Assembly: GCF_018139145.2 (NCBI RefSeq)
Contig: NC_059487.1
Coordinates: 7,461,792 to 7,525,791 of the forward strand
Origin: Gymnogyps californianus
Taxonomy: Eukaryota; Chordata; Aves; Accipitriformes; Cathartidae
Direction of reading: 5' to 3'
Length of the DNA: 64,000 bases
The notes below the pieces were generated by a model. The model was given only the letters and a program-made list of their open reading frames with translations, was not told the DNA's origin and did no database searches. The first letter of the stretch is position 1, and every line of letters starts with the position of its first letter. Made by a program: the position numbers and the translations under genes. Positions 40,341 to 50,421 of the stretch are shown one piece after another.

Positions 40341-42169
40341 GAATAATGATTAAAAAAAAAAAGCAAGAGAGAAAAGAAAAACAAAACCGCTTGGCGTTTG
40401 TGGGGGGATTTTATTTATGACCTGCTAGTTTGTTGCTGAAGCTCTTTGTATCCTCAGATTTATTTCCCCTCCCAGGTCGTTCTCAACTCCTGATCTGAGC
40501 GTATGGAAGAAAAGAGTTCCTCAATGTGAGCCTGTACTTCATACATTCCCAGTAGAAGGCTGTATGTTTTCTACTGTGTTGGTTGCTATCCTTTCAATTA
40601 AGTAATAATGATTTCAGGAACCAGGCATTTCCTGGGGATTGATGACCACTGAGCTGAGACTTGATGGCCCCAAAAAAGAGAAAGCAGTCATTAACTTCAA
40701 CTGGGCTTTAACTCATGGGGAAACACCCTATACATTGTTTTCTGTTGCACATAAGTCATAATAGTCATAAAAGGGGTAAAATTTGTGAGAGAGGGTATTA
40801 ACCTTTATTTTAACTTACATGCCCTACATTATTTCATTTGCATGAAAGTGGAAAAAATGATGTAAAATTTACATGCAGATACTTCTCATGAAGCAATGCA
40901 TAAAATTTTAGGCATTTGAGTGTTAGGTGTCAGCTGCATGGAATCTTTGGAAGTGTTTTCAGGCTTTTCTGATAATGTTGAAATTTAATGCATACAAGTT
41001 TTAATTAGACTTGAAGTTTAAAAATTAATAGAAAAGGAGTGAACGAGTATCCATCAAAGGTCATTTAAAGTCAAAAAGCCACCTACATTGGGAAGATTGT
41101 GTAGTGAAATATATTTCTTCTGGGTGGCTGGCTTTGTCTCCTTCACTGCTCTCCACATTGGAGAGGTTTGCATTTAAGTGTTACACAGTTCCAAGTTTAT
41201 CCCTCGTACAAGTCATTTTCTCCTGTGCACCAAAATAACATTACTGAGTCAATGTTAACAGTCTAAGACTGCTACTTACTAAAGGCACTGCTAATTTTTT
41301 TTGCACCCATTGATTAACAGACTTAAATTATGTGCTTTCTTCAGTGAGAAATTTTAAAACCTAGGAGAAGTCTGGTTCACAGGTAAAACTTCTGGATCTT
41401 AGAATATTAATGAAAACAACATTTGGCTATAGCTGAGCCTTTCTGCAGAGCCTCTTTTTAATACATGATATTTACAGAAGGGTCAAAGTCAGGCAAATAT
41501 TTCAAAAGACCTTTTGTTACGCTTGTGCTGCCAATTTATATATGCTATATTCTCCCCAAACGCTGAGGGAAGAATGTAAATCATAAGTATTGCTGGCTGG
41601 AGTATATGAATGATCCAGAGTATAAGTGATGTGAATCAGTGAAGAGACTTCATTGTTTAGAGACAAAACTAACTGAGTATGGAGAAAAAGCAGTTTACAT
41701 TCATAAAACACTGAAATGATTAGCTTAATAAATATTGGAAGAAGGTATATAGGAAGGAAAGTTCCAATGTTAAATATTTGCCAGTTGAGCCTTTATTATT
41801 TGTCAGTATATCATTTATTTATGGGTAATTTATTTTTATTGCTGATTTTAGGGGTTTATTCTCTGTAATTCTTGGGTTGTTGAATTCAGCACCTCCTGAA
41901 GTTGCTGGCCTCTTTGAGCTGAGAGTCCAAAACTGGCCCATTTGATCTGTGCTTTGCCTATCTGTTAATGGAATGTCATCACAATAGATCTTTCAGCTCT
42001 TGTATTTATTTATTTATTAGATCAAAATATGACCAGTAGGAAAAAAGAAATAGATCACCTCATGTTATGTGAAGGCTCTGAGTGAACCAATTTATGTATT
42101 TATAAATAGTGATTGTAAACTAAATTTTAGCTTAATTTCATATTCTGTTGTGATTTGGATTTTCCTTTA

Positions 42170-42260
42170 GACAATATAAACATGATGACAGGTTCCTAAT
42201 TAACTGATTTACAGCTCTTCTGGAACAAATGGTAATTAATATTCATAAATGTTTGCAACA
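42170..42260. promoter_or_regulatory. Candidate conserved regulatory element (weak)
   Basis: Two TAATTA cores (TAATTAA at 42197-42203 and TAATTAAT at 42233-42240) lie 36 bp apart, and the second is followed by ATATTCATAAAT. The stretch is single-copy and non-repetitive by eye. Enhancer function is inferred only from motif clustering. Confidence 0.2.
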
Positions 42261-43344
42261 TTCAAACAGATGTAGAAGCCTGACATGACAAAAATGTGTA
42301 CTAATTTGGAGATCTAAAAAAGCACAATGCTGCTGTGGTTCTCAGTCTTCCAGCATTAAGAATGCTTCTTTTTAAGTGGTTGTCTTCCCTGGCAAAATAG
42401 TAACCTTTGCTAATGAGCAGATGTTTGTCACTGTGGTACATCTGGTAATTTGCTCTTAACATGTTGTTATGGAGCAGTAGAGGCCTAAGCCATCAAACTT
42501 GTAGACAGTATGTTGCAGTTACCAAGTTAATTTCACCCCATCTAAGTTGGAGGTAATTTTGTAAGTGTTACCTACGTTTTGTCCATCAGTCCATTCATGG
42601 GAGTTGAAGAAACATTGGATGCTACTAATGCAAAATAAGAAGAGATCGACCCAGCCTCAGGAGCCTTTGGATCAGTCTGTAACTGAATATATTTGGGTTT
42701 GGCACTTAGATCTGTACACAATTAACTTCTTACCTGCTGCGTAATAGGAGAACAGGATCCCCCACAGATATGGAAAAGTCTGGATAGCGTGGCTGCTAGA
42801 GGACATGTAGGGGGATGCAATGTAAATATACCCCACACCATGGAACCACCTTGAAATCTTTGGGTTTTAGCTCTGTGCTGTCATGTCGAGTTTCCACAGG
42901 TTCCAGATCCTGCAAAGATATTCCAGCTCAGGCACAGCATGAGACTGACGTGTCTGTACATTCATACCATGCTGTTGCTGAGTTAAGAAGCTGTCAGAAC
43001 TCTAAGGCAGGTTATTAACTACCTTCTAGCAAAACGTACTGCAAACATTATACTTCACTATGCCAGTTGTCCTTAACTGTAACTTTTGAATTTCCTGTGG
43101 CTGTGAATAATGTTAGATGGTTTGTCCCTTGGAACAGTATTGCATAAATTATTACAGGGAAGCGGAGTTTTTGCAAACCCCATATAGATAGGTGTTACCT
43201 TTACAGAAAGAATCAAAAGACAGAAGCTTCCCTACTCCCACTACAATTTGCCTGAAACAGGATATACAGTAGGCATTTTAGCATGACCATAGGGAACAGC
43301 TGTAAAAAGTAATTCTTTAGAATCCATTTTCTCTTTGTTCTAAT

Positions 43345-43597
43345 TTACATATTCATTAATTATATGTATGGCATACATAATCTCACAGTAAACTCAGGGT
43401 AAATCTGTTGGTTACCATACTTTCATTAACATATGTGTCACAGCAACGTTAAATCATACTAACTTCATTATTCACTTAATCTTACACCAATATTCTACCA
43501 TTAAAATAGCGATTTCTTCAAACGTTTTGTCTATTACAAATCCATACTCCTTTACCTAGTCAATCTAGTCAAAACACACTTCATTTTATATATCATA
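43345..43597. repeat. Diverged direct repeat, lower copy (partner at 49262-49460)
   Basis: It shares with 49262-49460, in the same order and orientation, ACTCAGGGTA (43392-43401 / 49308-49317), CTGTTGGTTACCAT (43405-43418 / 49321-49334), GTTTTGTCTA (43524-43533 / 49425-49434) and AAAACACACT (43571-43580 / 49438-49447). The sequence between these blocks also aligns, with small indels. The upper copy lacks about 24 bp found here before the last block. The copies could be the two LTRs of an old provirus, two insertions of one repeat family, or an ancient duplication. Confidence 0.75.
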
Positions 43598-43988
43598 AAA
43601 ATAAACCAAACATATTCCATATATTTTCATGGGATATTTTACCCAGTACACCAATTAGTGAAACCAGAGAATAACCATTTTACAAGTAAATCTACCAAAA
43701 TAAGTCTTAAAAAATCATATTTTGTTGTGTTATAAAGCTACATTAACTACAACAATTCCTGTATCTGTTGTTACCCATTTTTTGTATCACCTTTCAGCCA
43801 TGTAGATACTGCTAGTTCAAGTCTTTCATAAAAATGTGGGTTAATACATACTTTTTTTGGAGCCAATCAATCTCTATCAGTTTGGCATCTGTTATTTCAT
43901 AAGTTCAGTAATGGAATGTGTACCTTAAACATAATCTATTCATCTAAATTCTCGGAACCACATTAATTCATAACAGCTTTCTAACTTT

Positions 43989-44007
43989 AAAAAAAAAAAA
44001 AAAAAAA
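43989..44007. repeat. Poly(A) run of 19
   Basis: This is a homopolymer inside the 43.3-49.5 kb region. It is followed by GGG and shows no target-site duplication, so I do not read it as the tail of a retrocopy. Confidence 0.85.
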
Positions 44008-45657
44008 GGGAAAATTTTGTGTGACTAAGGCTTAGTGGAAACCAAACAGGAATTTGGAATTGTGCCTGGACAGTTAGGCCAACCATGGTGAAACTGTAAA
44101 TCTTCGGTAACCATGCAATACCACTTGTTTGCACTGTGTATTATTCTCTCTGTTAGCCTTGTTCCACTTAGTAAGCTTCACTAGACACACAGCAGAAGCT
44201 GATGGCCAAGGGTTTTCTGGTCGGTTTCTCTGGTTACTACCTTCCAGAAACATGTAACGTTGGTGTGCCAAATGCATTGTACCAACACAGAAATTGGGTT
44301 CCTAAGACCAACAATTTCTGAAAAGTGCCTTCTAAGTTTGAAGTTGTCTTTGGGGAAGCACTTCCACACATTCCTTGTAGATGTCAGCTTCCAGAAAACT
44401 GGCAAAATCTGTGGTAAGTGGCTGTGTAAAAATATCTATGTCTGGATCAAACAGTGACAGGAAAACAGTGAGTGAAAGAAATTTGGAATGCTAACCTAGA
44501 ACAAATTCTGTTAAGAAAACAAAATTATGGATTGGATGAGGTGTTATAGTTCCTAGTGATCTGGCTGTTACTTAAGAAGTTTAAGACATGATAGAAAATA
44601 TTTATCTTTTGGTTTCTGTCCATTAGAGAAACAGTTGGAGCAGTGCAAGTAGGTATATTATGTATCTTTATTCAAGCTTGGAAACTTAATGCCTTTAGAC
44701 AGTATTCATTATGTATTCACTATAGGCAAAACAAATTATTTCTTTTCCTACATATTTATGTTTTGCCTGCTCATTATTGAGTAATTATTATGCTTAATCT
44801 TATTTTGGATTTCATTAAACAAGTGGGCTATTTCATGCATGTCCTAAAAGCCAATTTTTTCTTCTAGCTAACCCTTAAATTCCCTGAATAATAGGAAAAA
44901 TCACTTCATCAGGCTCCTTCCTTGTTCCCTCTCTGATATGATTAATGTCTTTCCGTTTACATACATATAACTCCACATTGCCACTCCTGTACCTCAGAAA
45001 TGCCCAGTCAAATCCAGCTCCTTCATTTGAAGGATTGATCCTTTCTTCACCTCAAGATGGTTTTAGGTTTTTTTTATAACCCAGGTTGGTAATGCCTCTA
45101 ACTCGGTGTTAATCAGCTGGTATAAAATAATAAAAAACCAAAGCCTAAAGGAGGCCACTCTGCTGTATTTACCGTATCCAAATTGATTCTATATACCAGT
45201 TAAACAAATTTAAAACTGAAAACCAAAACTCCAAAGTGATACAACCACTAGCAGAACCTTCAGTTAGGGCAATATTCTACAAATTGGGCTAACCAAAATT
45301 GGCTACAGGATTTAGTTTCTTGTTTGAATGGAAAATTGGTTTAATTTTGGAAGTAAACACACCCTGCACACCTACTTTAGAATCTTGTTCATTGGCATAT
45401 ACTGGTAGTGTTCGTGCTAGTCTTAAATTGTATACATTGGGTCTTATTCTTGTAGGCTCTTTTAGAACTCCCATTACCCAAAACCATGTCGTTATTTCTA
45501 CAGCATACCTCCACAGTCTCTCCTTTTGATTAATTTCCTAAGAGGAGATTTTTTCCCAGTCTTATAGGGTAACATATTAGTACTTGTAAAATTATACTAG
45601 GCAGTATACTCCCTAGTATACTCTCAGATGAGTTTGTCTGAATGGTCTCATAATATT

Positions 45658-46077
45658 TCAGGGTCCCAGAAATAATTTGAGATGTCTGAAATAATCACTG
45701 GGCTTGTTGGTAATTCTTGGAAATTCTTGATAGTTACTCATTATTGTACCTAGGATTTTAAATGTTTTTACATGAAGAGTTCTTCTGATCATAAATCTTT
45801 TCATCTTTCCTGTTGTTGTCCAAACTGCCAACACAGAAATTCCTAGTACACCTTTTGGCAATTGATGAGTCTTCAGGTTCTGTTGATTCATATTAATAGA
45901 GCTAAACTTCTTCAAGTCTACTGATAGAATTATTTTTAAATTGTCTGTAAATCTGTATTTAGGGATTCCTAGTGTCTGGTTTAGCAGACCAGTGCCCTGT
46001 TTTAGAAGGCCCTCTATACTTCCAATTTCCATCCTAAAAACCTTATACAGTCCTAAGACAACATCACCATTAAACAA
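45658..46077 (-). pseudogene. Longest open frame of the window (139 codons), part of the decayed element
   Basis: It starts at an ATG at 46077 and runs to a stop at 45658. The conceptual product is basic, has no clear transmembrane segment or signal peptide, and matches no family I recognise. It follows the 46425-46661 frame on the same strand, after a gap containing stops. One or two frames of this length are expected by chance in 64 kb of AT-rich DNA, so length alone is not evidence of coding. Its interest comes from its position in the bracketed region. Confidence 0.25.
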
Positions 46078-46424
46078 AGACTTCAGCTTTTCTCATTTGT
46101 AACAGATAAGGCAGTTGCATTAAAATCAGGTTTTTGTTGTCTGAAAAAAACATGGTAAATACAAAATAAATCCTCTAAATATAAAATGCAGCTTAATCTT
46201 CCTTTCAGTTCCATCTTTCTATTCCTCCATCAGAAGACCTTCATACTTCTGAAAATGGTAGTCCCTTTCTTGTATGATTTCAGTTGGTTACTATAGTAGC
46301 TTTTATATATATTGGTTTCTTTCCTTCAGAAATTCTAATTTTGTACATTCAAGAGCTGAACTTATCTGTAATTCAATAAGGGCTATTCTGTTGGTGACTC
46401 AGCTTGTACTTGAACACCATGTAG

Positions 46425-46661
46425 CTATAACATTACAAGAACTCTAACCTTCCTGTCATTCTCTTGCTGAATCTTGTCAAAGGGAGCTTTTGCTTTAACT
46501 TCTGATTTTTCCAGTTTTGTAGCTACTTGCAAATATATCTGATTTGTATGTTTTTGTAAGAATTGCAAGTACCTTTCTAGTTTTACCTTCTTAAGTTGAA
46601 AACAATTAGTATTTTTTATCAGATATTTAGGTGAGGGTGAGCATGCTTTGCTTACCCTCAA
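46425..46661 (-). pseudogene. Charged, helix-like frame of the decayed element
   Basis: This is a 78-codon frame. The central part is Lys/Glu/Gln-rich, with leucines spaced in a helix-compatible way (for example KLERYLQFLQKHTNQIYLQ). It could be a coiled-coil part of a membrane-fusion subunit if the element is an env relic, but no fusion peptide, furin site or CX6CC motif was found. The family remains unidentified. Confidence 0.25.
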
Positions 46662-47026
46662 AGGATGGTTTCCTCTGGGAAGCAGTTAGAGGGGCCCAAT
46701 GTCCCATTAGAATAGAGGGAAATAATAAATCCATTAGCATTCACTAGCTTCGATGATAGCATTTAATTGCTAGTTTTAGTCGTCCAATTTACAAGCTCTA
46801 GTACATCCAAAGACTGGAACTGATAGGGTATATGCTATTTTTCTGAACTTCCCAGTGTTTTAAAGTACTCTTGAAATACTTTGTAAAATATAAGTACTTG
46901 GTAGATTGGATCTTAGTTGATTGAAATAAGATCAACTTGTCCTACCATTAGTATGAGTTGTAGTGGCTACAGTATGACATTAGTAGCCAGTAGTACATTC
47001 ATTTTCAAGCAAATGCTTCTACCCAT

Positions 47027-47711
47027 TTAAAGAAAGCATGTGCAATTAAAAGAAGGTATTGATTCCTTCTTTTTAATGGTATGCTTAATATGTTTGCAAT
47101 AAGGGCCTTTTGGTTCCTCACCCTTAAGGGTAACAAATTGGTTTTGATTACACCCTGACCTGTCAACATGAACAATTAAATCATTTTCCCTTATGTGAGA
47201 ATGGGAATTGTTAATAATTGTTAAACTAATGTAACAGGAATCAAAAGGAATACCAGACATGTATTTGCTAATGCAAGGATTGCTAAATCTCCTGTCAAGC
47301 TTTAGGACAGACTCATCTTTAATGCACGTTAATGAGGAGAGCAGTACCTGATCGGCCTGATTGTCTATTTTGCACTTGTTTTTTTACAAAGTCATCAGGT
47401 GATTTGAGTACTCCACAATGGTCAGCTGGGAAAGAATTCCATAAACTTTCATCAACACTCGAATGGAACAATTTAAGTATATTACTGACATCAGTCTTGC
47501 CGCTACTAGTTTTTAACATACATTGTGTAAGTATGTTTCTTTTTCCTTGTAATACTTACATTTCTTGGCATTGTCATCCAAAATACAAATGTCAGTTGCA
47601 ATTGCAATAGGAAAACTAGCAGCAGTGGCATTACCATTTCTTAACTTGGAGTCATTCCAGGAGCTATCTTCCGGTGAGGGAAAGTCTTTAAGTCTTGAGA
47701 AATAGAGGACA
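47027..47711 (-). pseudogene. Cysteine-rich block in three successive frames
   Basis: Three minus-strand frames lie end to end: about 47706-47513 (no ATG, ends in a cysteine codon then TAA), 47519-47319 and a frame ending at 47027 that is open well upstream of its first ATG at 47260. The first carries two N-glycosylation sequons (N-D-S and N-A-T), and the three together hold many cysteines. The frames overlap or abut, which looks like one coding sequence broken by small indels. This fits an extracellular or viral surface protein, but I cannot assign a family. Confidence 0.3.
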
Positions 47712-48458
47712 ATGTTCTGAAATCATAACTCTGGTAAGTTCCTGTTTTTTTGTCTTGTAAAAAGCTGCATTATCTTATGAGAGTTTCTGTAGCATTAATA
47801 TTACCTATCATGACAAGTCTCAGTAGCCATATAAAAATATTGTAAAGAATCTGTTACAGCAGAGGTTGGTAGTAAGTACCTCTGGGTGTACTAGTAGTTG
47901 TTGGAGTAGTTGTCTTGGTGGCAGATTAAACTGTGTCCTATTGTGTGGTCTGCTATGAGATGTGAGAGAGCCCCCGCCTCCCATTGTCATAAGGATAAGT
48001 AACTGTAGTGTAGGAGGGCCAGAATTATGGTGTAGCAGGGCCAGTTTTTCAGTTCTAGCATCACTGTTACTGAGCTATGTTGGAAACCATAAATTCAATG
48101 ACTCCCTGTAGGTAAAATTATAGCATCTATCAAGTCTGAGTTAGTTAAGATATTTTATCTCTTAGTTAAGTAAAATCTAGAAGCATTCTGTGCTCTGTAG
48201 AGCAGTGTAATGCATTGTATCTTTAATGCCTGTCTAATAAATCATGTGGTAACAAATGAATTTTATCAGTGAACGCAGTTTCAGGGAAGTCAAAAGTCTG
48301 GAGGTCAGCTTCAAGATCAGATTTGGTTTTCTGCTCTTCAGTTCCTTCCTTCTGGGTATTACAAGCTTTACCAGTGGACCAATGGATAAGCTTTAGATTT
48401 CAAGGCCCATTAGTACACACCATCTATGTCTTTGAACCAAAATGTTGTAAAACTTGAG

Positions 48459-48517
48459 TTGTCATACTCAGTATGACAATCAACAAAGGGTACATACTCA
48501 GTATGACAATCAACAAA
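48459..48517. repeat. 30-bp tandem duplication containing a near-perfect palindrome
   Basis: The 25-bp segment at 48463-48487 is repeated exactly at 48493-48517, a period of 30 bp. Positions 48459-48479 form a palindrome with 10-bp arms (TTGTCATACT / AGTATGACAA) around a single central C. A period of 30 is a multiple of three, so in the minus-strand frame at 48410-48595 it duplicates ten codons (the peptide VDCHTEY appears twice) without a frame change. Confidence 0.9.
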
Positions 48518-49219
48518 TTTAAATTTAGATCTAGGACACTCCAGCCATGAAATAATAGCAAAGGTAATCTCTGAAGATACTGTCTGAGAGGTCAAAAATG
48601 GCAGTTAGAGGAGAGCACAACTTGTACCTCACTTGTTAACTCAGACAACATAATAAGAGAAATGTTAGTTTCATGAACAAAAAACAAATGCAAAATTCTA
48701 TTTTTTAATATAGTAAAAGCAAAACTCAGCCTCAGGGAGTAATATAGCTGAGAAAAGAACAGAGCTTATAACTGGTCAAAGTGCTTTTTATACCTTTCGG
48801 ATTTCAGACAAATAGATACGGGCAGATCATGCAACTACTAAAAAGTCAAAATCATCAAGTTTAAAAGTGTGCATCACAACATCATTATCATCTCAATTCT
48901 CAAAGAGGACTCAAACCAAGACTTAAAGACAATGTAAGAAAGAAAATCCTTGTTGTAATGAACAAAACACACTTTAGCCAGGTTGCTCGCTTGCAACTTT
49001 TTAGTGAATGTCTAATTAACATATTTCTTTAATTTGTTAGCTTGTAAGATTTAAGTCTGTCCCTCTGAACCGTCACAAAATCTTTATTGAAAGAATCAGT
49101 TACAACAAAAGTCAAGAGTTCTACTCTCACTCCATCCTCTTTGAAACAATGAGCAGCAGATGTTGCAAAGTGATGTTGGAAAACAACTCTGAAACATCGT
49201 TCTTTAGCACCCATTCATT

Positions 49220-49256
49220 AAAGAAAATTAACTCTGTCCCAGCTGAAACCAGGACA
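49220..49256 (-). mobile_element. 37-bp tip of an ERV LTR (start of U3)
   Basis: In the LTR sense this is TGTCCTGGTTTCAGCTGGG followed by ACAGAGTTAATTTTCTTT. It matches the first 37 bp of the LTRs at 11827-12432 and 19572-20178 with few changes. After that, similarity stops abruptly and the sequence passes into the decayed minus-strand region. The tip abuts the upper direct repeat (from about 49262). Confidence 0.85.
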
Positions 49257-49261
49257 ATGTA

Positions 49262-49460
49262 TCAATTTAATTCGTGAATACTATTTCTTATATGTGTGAT
49301 ATACATAACTCAGGGTAGTTCTGTTGGTTACCATGGATTCATTAATGTGCATCACTGTGACATCAAACTATTGCTAATTTATTTACTTAGTCTCACACTG
49401 ATATCTCTGTATGAAAATGAAACTGTTTTGTCTAGGCAAAACACACTCCAATTTTAATAT
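49262..49460. repeat. Diverged direct repeat, upper copy (partner at 43345-43597)
   Basis: Four collinear exact blocks of 10-14 bp, plus the intervening alignable sequence, match the lower copy about 5.92 kb away. The repeat adjoins the LTR tip at 49220-49256. It stops matching after about 49460. Confidence 0.75.
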
Positions 49461-50358
49461 GTTGACCCTCCGTTAAGAAAAAAGAATCAAAGACATTTCA
49501 GGTCCCTGACTTCACAGGATTTCTTTTGCTGTTTCTCATTTATCAAAGACAGACACTAGGCAAGTCAAGGGTAAATTGCTTTTCCCACATATTTCCCATC
49601 AAAGCTCTAGTTTACTAGTCTTCTGTTTTCCAAATTATAACACAGCTTTTATACCACCACTGTGAAATAGCTAAGTAGCAACTTAATTGTAGGGATGGTC
49701 CAAAGTCAGTATCAGAAGCATTATTTATTAGTTGAGTATTCCTAGCTCTCAAACCAGTGGAGTGGGCTGGCAGCAATTTGGTGTACTGGAATGCTAATTA
49801 CATGTTTTACTTCGCAATTGTGAGAAATTTAATTTGCTTATCAGGCAGCAACAGGATCAGTAACATGGGAAAAAAGGAAAGAGCTGGCTCTGCGCACCAG
49901 AAAAATTACATTTAGTTCAGTCATGTCTGCCAGCTCATAGTCTGATGTATGTTTTTGTAGGAGGTATTTACACAGAGACTGGCAAAGTGTATGAGGGTTC
50001 CATTTCATTTCAGTGAAAGACGAGTTTAGGGTGCATCTGCGTATTGATTAGGTTCAATCCACAGTTCCTGATTCCTAAGTGGCTCTGGAAGCATTTGTGT
50101 GTATTTGTTTTCAGTAAAGTGTTTGTTTTTCATAGGCAGGAATACATCAATGGCTTTAGAGGGCAACCTTGTTAAACTTGAAGGTTTAGGAATGAATCCC
50201 AGCAGAGTTGAGCATAATTTTTTTTTTTTTTTAATTTGAAAATATGCAAATCAAATAGGACATCCACAGAGGCCATTTATATTGAATATCTTAGCTTTGA
50301 TCATTGTTTGTGATGTCTCATCTAAGGCACAATCATTCGTAATTCATAATCATTCATA

Positions 50359-50421
50359 AGATCATTGGACTCAATGATCTTAAAGGTCTTTTCCAACCTA
50401 AATGATTCTATGATTCTATAA
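50359..50421 (+). mobile_element. 5'-truncated CR1 LINE 3' tail
   Basis: CATTGGACTCAATGATCTT, then GGTCTTTTCCAACCT, then the octamer-type tail ATGATTCTATGATTCTAT is the well-known 3' end of avian CR1 retrotransposons. Only about 60 bp remain. CR1 lacks a poly(A) tail and ends in such short repeats. This is one of the best indicators that the genome is a bird's (or a close amniote's). Confidence 0.88.

Larger units (their letters stand above)
31729..43344. other. Non-coding AT-rich DNA with candidate regulatory stretches
   Basis: No gene is recognised; the longest frames are 101 codons or fewer. It includes a G/T-rich tract at 34588-34622, a run of 18 T at 37607-37624, an (ATTT)n tract at 42002-42018 and two MIR-like relics. 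The stretches around 40.2-40.35 kb and 42.17-42.26 kb carry clustered homeodomain-type TAATTA cores in low-repeat sequence and could be conserved enhancers. That is a guess from composition only. Confidence 0.6.
43598..49219 (-). pseudogene. Decayed element with broken minus-strand reading frames, possibly an ERV envelope relic
   Basis: This stretch lies between two diverged direct repeats and ends, at its upper edge, at an ERV LTR tip. On the minus strand several frames follow one another with frame changes: 49029-49214, 48410-48595, 47513-about 47706 (no ATG), 47319-47519, 47027-47260, 46425-46661, 45658-46077, 45289-45474, 44181-44405 and 44074-44277. Several conceptual peptides are rich in cysteine and carry N-x-S/T sequons (around 47.6, 47.2 and 44.2 kb), or are charged and helix-like (46.4-46.6 kb). 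That pattern would suit a viral surface glycoprotein. I could not find a reverse-transcriptase YxDD motif, a protease motif or an integrase zinc-binding pattern. The gene is broken by frameshifts and stops throughout. The retroviral reading is an inference; chance frames in AT-rich DNA remain possible. Confidence 0.35.

Noticed and set aside
43989..44007. A19 run as a possible tail of a processed retrocopy
   Set aside because: There is no target-site duplication and no coding or recognisable sequence upstream in the expected orientation.
49029..49214. Peptide with a T-S-A-A-H-C string, resembling the trypsin-type histidine site
   Set aside because: It is a single short motif without the oxyanion or serine blocks, inside a decayed region. 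Treated as coincidence.
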